DNA of 64,000 nucleotides, taken from Camarhynchus parvulus (lineage: Eukaryota > Chordata > Aves > Passeriformes > Thraupidae). Below the pieces are notes generated by a model that worked only from the letters and a program-made list of their open reading frames with translations, was not told where the DNA came from and ran no database searches. Below, piece by piece: positions 1 through 14,300 of this stretch. Within the stretch, counting starts at the first letter, position 1. Each line of letters starts with the position of its first letter. Both the position numbers and the translations under genes were made by a program. The stretch lies in assembly GCF_901933205.1 (NCBI RefSeq), contig NC_044577.1, positions 124,001-188,000 on the forward strand, given 5' to 3'.

Positions 1-1814
1 TAATTTTTTCTGCTCTTTCTGTTTCTAAGGCCTACATTTCCAGCTTTCTGAAAATCATCTTGCCGTTACTATTTCTCACAACTCCCTGTTCAGAAGAGCT
101 GAATGCTTTGATTGTGGAGGAATCAGCTCTGGCAGAGATTAGGCCTTTTTGGCTGCAAAAATTGATGCTCTGTTTGCAGATTTCTCCAGAATTCCCGTGT
201 TTCTGCAGAATATCCCAAACCCAGCCAAAGGTTTGAAAGGAAACAATTCAGACATGGCGATGTTAACTGTAACCTGAGGAGGCTGTCAGGTCAGTTCTCC
301 CATCTTCGCACTCTTTCTGTTAAGCAAGAAGGGCTGGGAGGAGAGTCCCCCCACCTGCAGCCATCTCTTTCACACACTAAATTTCCATAAAAATACATGG
401 AGCAGGAGCAAAAAGTACAGGATTTTCAGTGTCTAGGTGGAATCTGTCCTTAAATGAAAAATAAGTTATTTTTCCAATCTGGTGCCCTGGGTGAGGAAAA
501 TTACTTGGATTTTTTTTCTCAGTTGTTATAAGACGTCCATGTTCTCCATGTGGGCAGGATGTGGGGAGTTGGCACCAAGACAAGTCACAAGATGGGGTGC
601 AGCATCCCAGTGCTGTTCCCCCAGAGGCTTCAGCTCTAGACATGGCAATAAGCTCACAGCAGGCACATCCCTTTTCCAGCTCAGGTCATGACTCTGCTTC
701 ATCTGTCCTAAAGCTCTTCATAAGCCAGGAATGCTTTTTTCCATGGGAGCAGAGTGCAGCGTAAACCTGCACATCTGTAACGCCTGGGGGGAACCTGGAT
801 CCCACATGTTGAGTCCCTGTGACCACATCCTCCCTTCCCAGAAGCCAGCAAGGAGCACTCAGGAGCTATTCAGGATGGGCACAGCCCCGAGGGTCTCCAG
901 CATCTGCTCTCATGGCCATCCCTTCTCCTGGGCCCCTGGCAGGACCAGGCACGGCACCCAGATGCTCACAGGGACAACCAGGTCACATGGTTGCAGCTTT
1001 CTCCTTCCCAGCTTATCTGAGCCCTGGGCAAGGAAAATATTGACAACCACAATGACATCTCTGCTCTTGCCACCAGACAGGCACAGCACCCGCTTCTGGC
1101 CGAAACGATCCCTTAAGGAACCCCTGGAGCATCCTAGGTGGTGTATTTCTGTAAGAGAGGCTTCAAATTTAAGGTATGAATATACACAGCTGGTTTCTCC
1201 TGATGTAAACCCACAGCTTCTCCCTTTGGAGGCTTTCCAGTTGTGTAGCCATTAGAGGCAAAGGGGAATAAAAAATCCCAGCCATAAATGGAAACGTTTG
1301 TAAGGGACAGGGTCAGACCAGCTGCCAGTTACTGCGGGATGACTAAGCAGCAAAGTCAGCGCAAGATCCTGCACTTTCTGTAACTGCTGCTCTTTCACAC
1401 AGACAAAAACCATGCAGATGCTCCCTGCTACTCCTCCACTATTCCCAGATAGAGCTTGATGACCAGAAACACAAAGACACAGAGAAATAGTAAGTAAGGG
1501 GGCCACGAGCTCCTGAAGCCTGGCTCTGAGTCCTCTGAAGCAGAGGTGGTCCCAAATCCAGCAGGATTACCTTGAGATAAGAAGTCAGGAACCATTTCTA
1601 AGTTTACAACGATTAACCCATACTTTCCAAGTCCTTTCTGAGTCAAGGTGATGCACTCAAGAGGGGAGAAGATCCCTCTATAATTTTCCTTTGCCTTGTG
1701 TAATGCTTTGGGACTGCAGAGTGAAACCCTCTGAAACCCTGACTAAGCCAGGACTCTGCAGGGAGGACTTTCTGTTGCCTCTGGTGACAATGGGGACCAG
1801 CAGAGTCACAGCTA

Positions 1815-2065
1815 AATGGTTGAGGTTGGCAGGCACCATTCAATCCAAAGCCCTGGCTTGAGCAGGGTCAGCCAGAGCAGGATGTCCAGAACAGTGTCCA
1901 GGGTTTTGAGCATCTCCACAGATGGAGAGCATGCAGCATCTTTGGGCAATCAGATCCAGTGTCTGACCACCCTTACTCTAAAAAAAACAGTGTTTACTTG
2001 TGTTCAGGTTGAATTTCTTGTGTTTCAGTTTGTGCCTGTTACTTCTGGTCCTGTTAAAATTGCTT
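1815..2065 (-). mobile_element. CR1 LINE fragment
   Basis: Diverged CR1 3' region in reverse orientation. It has the GAACAGTGTCCAGGG-like stretch, ACCACCCTTACTCTAAAAA and TTGTGTTTCAGTTTG, which follow the CR1 consensus order. Ends are approximate. Confidence 0.55.
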
Positions 2066-2433
2066 TATTATTAAATTTCTCTTAAGGCCACTGATTCATT
2101 GAATGATTAGCATTTAAGACTACATTTCAAACATTTTAATATAACTCAAGGGTCTTTTTGGAGGATTTTGATGTAAATTTCCTGGGAAAAAATGTGCACT
2201 GCCGTAAATCTATTTTTACTGATGCAGCACATGTGTCCTATCTAGTGTTGAACAAGCAGTCATTAACTTTAATGCAACAAAAAGGGTGTTTGGGGGTCAG
2301 CTGAGCACTTCTGTTTCAATTTCACAACTGCACAGTCAACACGTGTTTCTAATCTGGCTATCAAAGTCATGGGACTGAAAACAAGCTGGAGACAAAATGG
2401 TCACAGGCTTGATTCAACTATGCAAGCTTATAA

Positions 2434-2690
2434 AAAATAGCATAAAAATCATAGAATCAGAGAATCTTAGAATGGTTTGTGTTGGGAGGGACTTTAAAAC
2501 TCATCTCATTCCCACCTCCTGCCACAGGGAGAGACAACTTCCACTATCCCAGGTTGCTCCAAGACTCATCCAGCCTGGCCCTGAACACTTCAGGGATCCA
2601 GAGGCATCCACAGATTCCCAGGACACCCTGTGCCAGGGCCTCTCCACCCCCTGAGTAAAGAACTTCTTCCTAATATTTTTTCCTAATACA
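2434..2690 (-). mobile_element. CR1 LINE 3' end
   Basis: Starts with the reversed tail (ATCATAGAATCAGAGAATC), then GGGAGGGACTTTAAAACTC and the rest of a CR1 3' UTR, ending in AAGAACTTCTTCCTAAT. Confidence 0.8.
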
Positions 2691-3327
2691 TAACACTCTG
2701 CAAGAGTTGAAGGGTGGTGTGAACTTTTGGGATCCTAAGGAACCATTCGCTTCAGAAACAGCCACCAGGACCTGCTTTACAACTGGTGACTTGCATGGAC
2801 CAGTTTGTCACCCTCTGACCTGTCTGATACAGCTCTGGACAATTTTACTCTCGACATGTTTACTTCTTGGCCCTGCTTTTACAAAATCTGTTGCATACAG
2901 GAATCAAAGGAGATGGGTTCTGTTCCCATGTCTCCCACAGTCTTGGTCTTGGGCAAGCTGCTAATTTCTTTGGTTTGCAGCATCCCACCAACAAAATATC
3001 TCCCAAAATATTTTTCCAGCTCTTGTCTTTACCTAATAATCTACCAGACATCACAAAAAGTATTACTCAAATATCTTTGTCAACTACCTTGCTTAAAATA
3101 TGTGAGACAGGTCCTGGGATGTGGCAAGGGCTAGATTATGCCATGGCTGACTCACCATTCAGTCATGGAGCTCTACCATCAGAGTCATTTTTGGCCATGT
3201 CTTGCCACATCAATAAGGGCCTTCCCAGGCCCTGCAAAAAAACCATACAATGTAAAACCAAGGAACCCTGAATTCACAGGAAATCCCAAATCTCCTTGTG
3301 ACTATGAGGAGTGGAACCACTTGTGTT

Positions 3328-3740
3328 TGATAGAATCACAGAGTCACAGAACCACAGAATATCCTGAATGGAAGGGACCCACAAGGATCATTGAGTTCAA
3401 CCCCTGGCCCTGCACAGACACTCCAACAATCCTACCGTGTGCCTGAGAGAATTGTCCAAACACTCCTTGGGGTCTTTCAGTCTTGGGGCTGTGATCATTC
3501 CCCAGGGAGCCTGGTCAGTGCCCCAGGACCCTCTGGGAGAAGAACCTTTTCCTGATATCCAAGCTAAACCTTTGCAGACACAGGTCTAGCTGTTCCCTCA
3601 GTCCTGTCACTAACCACAGAGATGGGTGCTGCCCCTCCACTGCCCCTGATGAGGATGCTGCAGATCCCAGCAAGGTGACCCCTCAGTCTCCTCTTCTCCA
3701 GCTGAACAAACCAAGTGACCTCAGGTTCTCCTCAGTCAGC
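3328..3740 (-). mobile_element. CR1 LINE 3' end
   Basis: Reversed tail ATAGAATCACAGAGTCACAG, then GAAGGGACCCACAAGGATCA and TTGAGTTCAACCCCTGG, continuing to TCTTCTCCAGCTGAACAAAC. The right boundary may extend further. Confidence 0.8.
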
Positions 3741-5288
3741 TTCCCCTTTTGCATGTTGGAGTCCCTTTGAACATTCCCCAGCAGCTGTGAGGCCCCGGGC
3801 TGCTGCAGAGGGAACCCTGTGCAAGGCCAGCCTGTTCCTGCCTAGCAGTAAATGGTACTTCCAGCAGCACCCTGCGGCGCCTCAAGGCACATCCCAGGCT
3901 GCTGTGGGACGGCTGGTTTCAGGCACAGTAATCTGCCACATGTTCTCATTTCCCCTGCATGCCAGACCCCTTTTGACACACTTTTCAAAAGAGCTGTGGA
4001 GCTCCAGATGGGGCTCATCCAGCCGCCCTCGGCTGTGTCCTGTTCAGTACGTGCCCAATGCTTCTGGCTCTTGCAGCCAGGAAAAACTGTAGCGTGCAGC
4101 TCATGGCCCAGGATTTAACTGGGATAGGCTTGCCTCAGTAAAGCAGCATGCTGGGTTTACAAGCAGCCTTGAAAAATCTCAAGGACTTCAAGCCCCGTGG
4201 AAAATACCCTGTGTAACTGTGTTCAGCTCCCATGTTAACCAAAACATAAGGCTGTGTGCAGGGATAACTTTACTACTGGTGGTGCTATCAGAAATACAGA
4301 GAGGTAATCCAGGCCGAACTTCCCATTTATGCAGAAGTAAGCAAGACTCAGGTGAAAGAGCAAACATGTTGTGGCTCCTGAGGGTTTGGATTCTTTGGGA
4401 GCAAGAGAGGGATTTGCAGGGATTTCAGAAGTTATAGACAAGCACTTCCATGTTTATGAAGGTTCAAACTGCTTTCTAAAGCCAAGCCAGGAATTAAACA
4501 ACAACCAGGCTCTGACACATATGCCTTCCCCCTGCTTTGGGGACTGCAAACTGTGGGGGCCTAGGTTATTCCTGCTGATTCCTGCCCTGCTTGCTTTCTC
4601 CTAAGCCATGAAAAATGCTGGTTGAGGGGAATGGGATTTGGTAGTGAGGACAGATGAAAAGAAAGAGAAAAGCAGAAGGGGGCAACCTTAGAATCACATT
4701 TAAGGATCTTTAGGGTCTTGTTACACCAGGCCTGTGCCATGAGAAGCCTGCTTCTAAAATGGTGTCCTCAGGCCCACACTGTCTGTGGCCTGTGCTGCCC
4801 CTGCCTCAGGCCAGGCCCAGGGCAGCAGCAGCAGAGGTGAGGGGAGTATCTATAGAAGGCAAATATGTTTTAATATGCGGGACATATCTTGAAACCTTGG
4901 CTTACCTCTGTGGCAAAAACTTTGGCTGCCAGGGCTGGCTGTGAGATGCCTAGATTGCAGCATGAGTCATGCAGGTGAGCTGGCTTGGTTTGGTCTGACT
5001 GCAGGAGAGGCAATTCTGACATGGCAGAATTCCCCTTCTGGTGAGCAGCAGCACCTGAGGTTTAATGTGCCAGTAGGAGTTAATCCCCCCACTCCTAACC
5101 CGAGAAAAGCTTGTTTCTGGAAAGCAGGAAGGACATCAAAGAGCATCACCCCTCATGCAAAGGGCAAGGAGAGATTAGCAATTAAACTACCAATTTCTAG
5201 TGATTTTTGGCATGGCAGACAGCAGGGAGCATCCTCAATGAAAGGAAAAAATGAAGCATATGCAGGGATGATCCTGAGAAAGGTCCAG

Positions 5289-5405
5289 CTCCAAGGTTTG
5301 GATTGGAAGGGACCTTAAAGCTCATCTTGTTCCAACCCCCTGTGACTTAAGCAGGGACACCTTCCACTAGACCAGGTTTCTTCAAGCCCCATCCAACCTC
5401 TTCCA
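5289..5405 (-). mobile_element. CR1 LINE 3' fragment
   Basis: TTGGATTGGAAGGGACCTTA followed by the CAACCCCC and GGGACACCTTCCACTAGACC blocks, reverse orientation. Confidence 0.75.
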
Positions 5406-6369
5406 GGAAGGGCACATGTGAGGGATGTGGGCACCATGAGGTCTGGCAGGCTGTCTCTCCTCCTCAGCTTGATTCTGCAGAAGGATGCCATTTATTTCCT
5501 CTTGTCAAGCCTCTCCCAGGCTCACCTCTGTGACTGGGAGCTCTCTCTGAGTCTCATATTTTCTAGGATAATGGATCAAATTTCAGCTTAAAAAATTATT
5601 TGCTGCCAGCTGGCAGAAGCTTGAGGATAATTCCAGCTGAGTTCTACCAATCCACATATAAAACGGAGGTTGCCTTCCTCCAAGGTGCCTGTGCACAGAC
5701 AATTTGTGACTTAATCCCTTCCCAGTCTCCAGGACAACTGTGCAAAACAAATTGTCTCTAGGTTTTTCTTGCCAGAAGTCTAGTTTGGGTTTTTTATCTG
5801 CTCCATGGAATGGCTTTGCCATGTCCCAGCACCAACTTTATGACGGGTAGAGGTCTCAATATCAAGGAACAAGCCTTTGGACTTTCTGCCATAGCCCAAT
5901 CTTGGTGCGCTCCTGCAGGCTTCCGACACCTAAAACAAGAACAGAGTGTCAGGTCATGAGAGAAAAAAAAAGCACAAGTAAGGGACCTCAGGTGATAAAT
6001 AACTTCAGAAGGGAAGGAGGAACATGACCTCTGTGTGGGGTAAAACACACCATAACGGTAGAAAATGGGCTTAATGACCTCCTTATGCCTTATTCTTGGT
6101 GACTAAAGAAACCTGAGTTTGATGAGGCAGCATCTTTTATGTGGCCACTGGATTATGGAAAAAAAAAAGTTATTAGAGGATGAAGTTGTGGCTGTACTAA
6201 GACTGCTATAGCTTTGTGCAGTCAAGTCAGATTATGTTGTAACAATAGATGGCCCTCAAAATTTCTTGCATGGTTTTTCCCCTCTAGGAAATTCGTGTCC
6301 AGAAGCAGTTTATCTCCCAAGACCTTTAGAGGCATCCAGAGCAAAGAAGAAGAGTTATTTACACCCCAT

Positions 6370-6503
6370 CCTTGGAAGTGTTGGACAGGGCTCGGAGCAA
6401 CCTGGTCTAGTAGGAGGTGTCCTTGCCCACAGCAGGGGTTTGGAACAAAATAATTTCCAGAGTCCCTTCCAACCAAAACTGTCCTATGATTCTATGATTC
6501 TGT
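6370..6503 (+). mobile_element. CR1 LINE 3' end
   Basis: Forward CR1 3' end: AGGGCTCGGAGCAACCTGGT, AGTCCCTTCCAACC and the tail ATGATTCTATGATTCTGT. Confidence 0.8.
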
Positions 6504-9319
6504 AAAGTGCCATAACCAAAAGTGAAGAAAAAAGAAAAAAATTTCTCCAGATGTATGTGGTAAAGGGTAGGAAGGGTCTGCTTTGCCTCTAGCTTCTGCT
6601 ATTTCTTTCAGTTTTCCCTTTTAAAAATATTACCACCAAGATGAGGCACCCCAGCTACATTCTTGTCTAGTTCAGCAGCTTGGATGTTAAACGCCAACAT
6701 TTTCACAGGGATGATAAAGCTGAGAAGTGTTTCCTGCTGGTGTCTGCAGAGATGGATGGGACCAGGAGCACTGCTCTGCTGAGGCCATGAGCAGGTGGAA
6801 GGGCTGAGCAATACTTCGGGGGAAAAAGTCATTCCATGCATTCCCAACCCCCGGTGGGAGGGCTGTGTCACTGCCACAGCGTGCTCCTGGGAGCACCTCT
6901 GTACTTTCCGTGTGTGACAGGGATGCCCACACCTGTAAGAAACTAAAAGAAACAAGAAAAATCAGGAAACAGAAATTAAACAGGGCCCCTTACTGTGTTC
7001 AGAAGTACATCTCACCTTTCTCATGAGACCCACCTGGCTGCAGTCCCCCTCCTGCCATACATCCTCCAGAATCTCTGCTAATGCAATATACATTTTCTGT
7101 GTAAAAGCACAGAAAATGGACACTGTGGATCCAGCCTGAATTCCCTAAAAAAAAATGAGAAGAAATTTTGAGGGGCAAGACCCTGGTAGAGCATCTATGT
7201 TTGCCTGTGGGCATAGCTAGGGACAACCAGGGAAGGCACTGTTAAGTGTAGTTATAAAAAATAATTGTTTGTCAAATTAAAGTCTTCTCAGCCTAGCCAG
7301 ATCATAACAACTTATTTAGTCCCATTATTACATTGGTCTCTAAAATCTAAGTGACCTAATTATGGATGGGAATTAGCAAAAACCTAAAATTGTTACATGC
7401 AAGTCTCCCACAGCTACGCCATGCTTTGGTGATACTCTTTCATCCTGTGCAACATTGTGGGAGGCCATCAGCTTCCTAAATCCTTTACCTGGAGAGGGAG
7501 GGTGATGATGATGGTAGTGTGTGCTGGGGGCAGGGAGGGAATGGTCTTCCTCCATGGCCTTGAGTTTGCTGAGAATGAATTCTGTGTGTCAACATCGTAT
7601 TTCCGTATTTCTTAATAGGTTACAGTCTTTACTGTTTGTCCACGATTCTTTCTTATAAAATGTTACTTATTTTAAGGGGAAAACCCATGCAATTGGACTA
7701 AATAATGCGTACCTTAAACTAAAGCATGCTTGGGAATATGAGCTAAAGCAAGCCCCAAACCACAGAGGAGCAGGAGGCATTTGAACACTCAGTTATTTGG
7801 CTGTCACAGCTAGGAGAGGCAAGGCAACAGATCTCTGCTCCTTGGGAAAGTCGTAGGCACAGGAAAGGCTCTTAAATATACAGTTCAAAATCATCCCAGA
7901 GCAGCTGGATGTGTGTTTTAGGAGTCCTAGCACACTGGTAAAGTGGTCTCAGCAATCCAGTCCTTCCCCAGCCATCACCTTCCCATGAAGGGCCATGAAT
8001 CAGCATTGCCTCAAATGAGGAGCATTTAGTCAGAGGAAAACAGAGAAATGTGGCCCAAATTCTGTTGTTGTTACATAAACCCCCTCGCAGAACATCTGGA
8101 GAACATCTGAAGCTTAATAAAGCAGGCCTGCAGACAGAGGCATTTTGACCTTCCCTGTAATGGAGGCACAGAAATTGAGACTGAAAAGAGGGGAGTGGAT
8201 ATCACCAGAAATGGAAGACAAATTTAGTCCAGCATATCGGGGCCAGCTTTGTCCCAGACACCTGACAGGGCTTCCACAGTCCTACCTGAGCAGTGCACAA
8301 CAGTGGGGAGAGACAAGGCAACACTGCTACACACAAGGTGCTGGGCACTTATGAAAAATTCCTGCTGGTCCCTGTCTCCTGGGAAAGCCAACTTGTCACC
8401 TGGTTCTGGTTAAAATTGTGATTCTTCTGGGCAAATTGGAATTTAAAGGGAACATTTCGATTTTTCTCTGGATGACATGGTGAAATGGTGGGTAAATCTG
8501 ACAAACACTCAAGAACTGAGGCTCAGAATCTGGCATTCTTCGCTGGTTTGGGATCTTCTTTTCCTTTTTGCAGAGAGAAAATGCTAGGGCAGGGTTAGGA
8601 GTGGAGGGGGGAAAATGAACAGAAAAAGGAAAGGTCCCTCCTGCCACCAACCTTTTTTAGCAAAAAGCTGTAAACCAGCACAAAGACAGGGAGATGTTTC
8701 CTCAGGTGCTTTGTTCATCCCTGCTTTGGATATGGCCCAGGTGGGATGTGAGTGGGAACATACAGCAGGGGGTGGGCAGAAGCTGCATTTTCCCACCCCT
8801 TCCTGCTGGCAGCAGCCCATCCTGCCGGCTGGGCATCCCTAACCACAAATGTGTAGCCTAAGGGCTTGTCCCTATCATGTTCCTCCACGCCTGACTCATG
8901 CCAAGGACTGTGGCAAGCCATTAATAGGTACTTTTTGAGCTGTAACAAAACCTGCCTTTCTTAGGGCAAATGTGAAGGCATTTTTTCCTGACTTTCCATG
9001 AAGAGGAGAGCAGGACATCTGACAACAACAGCTGCCACCCACAGAGCCACCCCAGAGCTGCTCCTCAGACTTTCCAGCTGCGAGTGAGGCGTCACCAGCA
9101 CTCCAGGAGGCAGCATGACTAAGAGGAGGACATGAGACAATGTCCTGTTGAATGTCCCCACTGCCTGGGGAACAACTCACTTTGCAGGAATCCTCAGTGA
9201 AAAGCTGTGACAAGCCCTGGGACACAGAGGTGTGGGGTCCCAAGGAACTTTTAGACATCTCTTAGGATGTAAAATCAAGATCGGGGAGGGAGGAAGTCAA
9301 GTCAGACAAACACCCAAAG

Positions 9320-10787
9320 AGATTGTGGAAAACAATTTATTTGACAAATTTCCAAAGTGGACAATTTTAGTAAAACACAGGCATAAAATAAAACTAACTG
9401 GTACAATGGGGTTTTGGATACAAAGTAAAGAGTTTGGGGTCCCGACACCTGGCAGTCGCTGTTGGTTTCTCTGAAGTGCATGAATTCATAGCAAGAGCAC
9501 CAGTGGAAGCGCTGAAACAAAATCTCACCCAGCCAAACCACATTTTCCGTGTGGTCCCAGAAACAACTGTGTAAACACCAAGGGTCCACATCACCCACAT
9601 AAGTGATAGCACCTTTGTCAATATATCTTAGAGTGTGAGTCAAAGACCCTGGGAGATGATGGCAGCCTTTCACTTGACTTCTCTGGGCTGAGGATGAGGC
9701 CTTAATTCAATATATAGTGCAGTTAGTGGGTTTCCCTAGGGCCCAGGTTCCTAACTCCTAGGTGGTCCTATAGAAACAGTACTCCAAGAGAGCTTCCTGG
9801 GAATAAGTCAGCTTCACTCTTTTAAAATTAAAAAAAAAAAAATAAAAATTAAAAAAAAATCCCACTAACTGGGCTCAGAGAGATTTTCCAGAATGGAGCT
9901 TGACCCATAAAACAAGTTATCAGGTTATTGATGAGGTTCCTGGTTTCACTGTAGGACCATGAGATCAGTAAGTGAAAGATTGCAGTTATGTTGCTTCTTT
10001 TAAGGGTTTCCCCCCTCCTGAAAGGCTGCTGCCCATCTTTCCTTTGGTTGGTGTGTAGCCTCCCTGCCTTGAATGGGAGCATCAGTTCTGAGGGATGCTC
10101 CACCACCCACCTCTATCCCAGCCCTGGGAAGTGAGTGTCCCATGCCCTGGCTCTGGAGGCCAGACATGCTTGCACACAGCTTGGGTAGTGCAGGCCAGCC
10201 CTCCCTCCTCCCCAGGCATGGGAAATATGAACCAAACTTGCCAGCTGTGACAATGATCCCCTCTCAAAGCTTGCTGAAGTGTGAATATTTCACTCAAAGC
10301 ACAGCATTAGGTTAGGATCATGATGAGCTGGGCAAGTGCTCAACTGATATGTGAAAGAGAGAAGGAAATGGAAAAAAAAAAAAAGGTAGCTAAAAAGAGA
10401 ATAATCAGCCTTAAGAGACGAGGCTAGATCTTAGTGGTACAAAAGCCCTCATCCTGATTCTTGGCAAAAACACAGTGGGATGAGGTTGGTGTTTGTGTTC
10501 TGAAGGCTTATTGCTAGGTGTGCTTGTCTTTTCCTGCTGTGGGGAGGGAAGGCAGTCATGGGCAGCAAGGGAATTTGAGGTTAACAGAGTAGAGACACAG
10601 ATGATGAAGCAGAGAGAGAAGGGAAGGGACTATGTACAGCCAGGCTATGGCACTATGGTTATCTGCATAGATGTAAATTCCTCAGGTTGGTCAAGAATAA
10701 AGTTAAATTTTTTTTTTTGCTTTGTTGGTTTTCCTTTTTAGGTGAGACAGAAGCAGCTATGGCCTTGGCAGAAACCCACCCAGATGC
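9320..10787 (-). other. COL6A1: COL6A1 3' untranslated region (inferred)
   Basis: The span runs from the TGA stop to just beyond the poly(A) signal at 9336-9341, about 1.45 kb. In mRNA sense it holds T-rich tracts (complements of A runs near 9829-9860 and 10372-10384). I saw no splice sites or other AATAAA in between. The cleavage point is estimated as 10-25 nt past the signal. Confidence 0.7.
9336..9341 (-). promoter_or_regulatory. COL6A1: COL6A1 poly(A) signal AATAAA
   Basis: A canonical AATAAA on the minus strand, followed by a T-rich stretch (TTGTTTTCC). It is the first canonical hexamer downstream of the COL6A1 stop codon. Confidence 0.7.
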
Positions 10788-11398
10788 TCAGTCAACAGCT
10801 ATCTTCCTGGACACAGTTTGGTAGAAGACACCACGCAGCAGAGAGGTGTAGTCAGGCACACGGAAAAGGTGCCGCTCCCCGTAAACCACATCGTAATCTG
10901 CGCTCTTCCCTGTGACCAGGACACGAATGTTGGGCTCATTGGCTTGGCTTCCCACTGCCAGCACATAGATCTCAATGTCAGCCTTCTGTGCGTCCTGCAC
11001 AGCCCTCTCAATGGCCCTGGCGGTGATCCCTTGGGAGTGTCCGTCAGAAAACACCAGCACCCTCTTCTTGGCCGCAGTGCGGGCCGAGCGCCGGTACATC
11101 TCTGTGATGAACTGCAGAGCAGAGTTCACGTCCGTGGCGTCATTCATGAACTCCATGTTGTCAATGGCCTTGGCAATGACCGTGTAGTTGTACTGGAACT
11201 GAGTTTCCACTTTCTGCTGGTTCCGGCCGCTGTACTGCACCACCGAGATGCGCACGGAGTCGTCAGTGGGCTTGCTGGCCTCCAGAAAGCGCCCTGCCAG
11301 CCGCTTCACGAACTTCTTGGTGGTCTCAAAGTTCTTGCTCCCCACGCTGGTGGAGCTGTCCACCAGCAGCGTGATGTCGGCTGGCCCGGTGAAGGTGA
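10788..11398 (-). CDS. COL6A1: COL6A1 exon 35: C2 VWA domain and stop codon
   Basis: 611 nt reading [20 protein letters not shown] through [35 protein letters not shown] and [20 protein letters not shown] to IAVD. The stop is TGA at 10790-10788. It holds the whole C2 VWA domain, with DSSTS and an FSDGHS strand at the metal site and an NYT sequon. The acceptor is CTTGCAG. A 260-codon open frame on the other strand is only a shadow of this exon. Confidence 0.97.
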
Positions 11399-14300
11399 CT
11401 GCAAGGGGAAAGGTACAGGGCTTGTTACACTTTGGCTCTTCCATGGAAAGCCAGTGAAGTCACTGGCTTGTCTCACAGGCTTCCTGTCTTGTCAGACTTG
11501 GGAAATCTCCATTCGTGCTAGCTTTCTTTCCCCTGCCCCAGTGGTGTCCTACACTTGTCCTTTCACCCATTCATTCCTTCTTTTATTTGGTTTAGGATAG
11601 GCTGTAGATGTTTACTTGGCTGAGATAATCTAGTGACTCTTGTTTAAACACAGTGGCTCTCCTTGTGTGTCTGGGGAACCACTTCATCCTCCTCACTTCC
11701 CTTCTTTCCATGGAAATTCTGAGGACTGATTATGCTTCTGACTTGGAGGTATACTCCATTAAAACCCTCCCTGTTCTCACTTTTCAAGCACCTTTCTCCA
11801 ATATCCCTGCCACAGAACTAATTTTGCTCATGCTTCCACTACTAGATAGTAGGAGCAGGTAATGAGGTCAGTTGCTAAAACCTGGGAGGGTTGCGATCTT
11901 TCACAGCCTCCTCTCTAGGTTTGAGATGCCAGAGAAACAACCATCTACGCTCTTCTCCGGCTGCTTTGGGCTGGTGTGTGTGTGTGTGAGAGACCCTGAG
12001 AGCGTCTGACAGATCTTGCTTACCTCTCCAGATCAGGAGCATCCCCATTGCAAGAGGTGTCCAAGCTGTGCATCCCCACAAACAAAAGCTCCCACTTCCC
12101 CCATCACACCACCCACAGACCCTCAAGCATGGCATGAGGAGTCAATACTCACTTGGGCAGGTGTAGTCAGGACATTTTTTCTCTGTTAAGAATATAAGAG
12201 AGATTAATGTCACCAGCTGGCCCAGAAAAACCACTTGTCCCACAGATCCACAGAAGGGACAGATGTTCCCCTCCAGAAGGTGAACACTCACCTTTGCCAC
12301 CTGCGCAAAGGCTATAAACATGCATGAAAAATGGTGTGGACAGACATGTCCTGCAGCAGGTGAGGGTGGGGACCTGACCACAAAGTATTCTGACACAAAA
12401 GATACCCTTGTCCCTGCTTAAGAGCATGACTGAGGGGACACAAGGGAGGGCATCCTGCATCCCTCACCACCTTTCCCATTGCCTCCAGCCACTGCCTTTC
12501 ATCCACCTTGGCAGATGTATGAGGTGATGTTCTGCAAGAAGGTGTCATCCAGGAGCTCAGCATAGTTGTCCCTTTGAATGGACAGTCCTGGCCTGGTTGG
12601 TCTGCTTAAACAAGCAATGTCATTCAGGTGATCTGGATTTGGAGGGTTCCGGAAAATGTCACCAATCCCAAGGGAAACAACCTGTGGGGAAGTTTGAGTC
12701 CATCACTGGATGCATTCATAACTCTGTATGCCTGCCACTTTGTGAAAGTGCTTCTAGTGACACCTGTGCCCCTGCCCTAGCCTTGTGTAGCAAGGACATG
12801 GAGACGCCCAGAGAGCCTGCCCTGTGCCACACAGCTGCCGCATGGCAGGTCCCCCGTGCCCTTACCGGGGTGACATCGCACAGGGAGTTGAGCGGGGTGG
12901 GGTCCCGCAGGGTGTCGGAGCGCCCGTCCGTGATGACGATGGCCACGCGCTTGTCGGATGTGAACCTCCGCAGCAGGTTGTCCTTGGTGAACTGCAGGGC
13001 CTCCCCAGTGTAGGTGCCCCCAGCAATCCACTGCAGGTTCTTGACTGCCCTGCAAGGACAGACACCAGTGAGCCTGCCAGCCCTGCCCATGGGAACTGGA
13101 GGAGTAAGAACATGGCTTGTGACCAGGCAGACACCCCTGGAGTGTCTGCACGAGGATTTGGGTGGAAAACTGGCAAGCTCCTTATTTTATGATGCCACCA
13201 GCCACCACTTTCCACTAAAGGACATCTAGATCATTGCAGCTGCAGGAGCTGCTGGCTTGGATATGGAGGATATGGGGTGAGTAGGTTCCCCTGGGCCAGA
13301 CCCCACAGACTCACTGCTTGAGCGCTCCGATGTTGTCGATGTTGGCATCCCCCATGGCCACCAGCTCCTGTGTGTTGTCATGGCTGTACTGCACAACACC
13401 CACACGGGACTCCCCAGCTTCAAACTGTGGGACAGAACAGAAACCAGTCAGGGGCACATACCTCAGGGGAACCCAGAGGCTCAGAATCCTGCTGATGGTT
13501 TCTCCTGCCTTCATGGCAGGCTCTGATGTTTCTCTTCTGCCTTATTCTGGACAGGCAGAGCCCCACCAGGAGTGGATGCACATTGGGACCAATTTGGTGA
13601 GAGTAAATGAAAAGGAGACCCAAACCTAGATCTCACAGCTCACTGGTCTCAACAGCAGCCACTGGACTCTCAGGCACATGGTAGAATTCTTGGGATTGTC
13701 CTGTGTGATGAGTCAGGAGCCAGATTTGATCCTTGGGTCCCTTCTAACTCAGGGGATTCTATGGTTCCATGAGAAGATATGTTTTCAAGACTCCTGGTTT
13801 TCTTCCAACACAGTGGTTTTGCTACCCAGCTCTACCTTTTCTGCTTATTACTGTCTCTTTGCCATCCAAAAAGCCCCATGTATGCCCACCACACTAGTAT
13901 TCAACAGCACATTATGTGCTTTAGATGTGGCTGGTTATACCTTCAGGAAAGTCTGGATTCCCAACAGCCCTTCAAATCACAGAGGCAAATAAAGCATACA
14001 GCAGGTTACCAGAGAGGAGGCAGGAAGAAGAGCACTTGTGTCCTTCTTCAGACTGAGAGACTCACTATGGGGACAGTACTGCTGGGTTTGGGCTGCAAGG
14101 GTCATTTTTAGTAGACTGCTTAACTGGGTGACCTAAATCCAAGCTTGGGAGCTGGACATCAGAAACTTCCAACATACTCCAGACACCTGAAATGCTCATC
14201 AGAACAAGGGAGAGACTGAGACACTGATTGATCAGGCTGATTGAATGCTCAATGCACCATCTGCTCTGGGACATGGAGGAAACAGAGTCTCTTTGCCCAA

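Larger units (their letters stand above)
1..9300. other. Intergenic DNA downstream of COL6A1
   Basis: Contains the CR1 pieces listed and no exon I can identify on either strand. COL6A2, expected next on the minus strand by synteny, was not recognised. Short open frames show no family resemblance. Confidence 0.6.

Noticed and set aside
1..9300. Search for COL6A2 5' exons
   Set aside because: No signal peptide exon or VWA sequence could be recognised. The gene probably starts beyond the window.
10818..11600. 260-codon open frame on the plus strand
   Set aside because: It is antisense to COL6A1 exon 35, whose codon bias keeps the opposite frame open. It has no domain of its own and runs past the exon into the intron.
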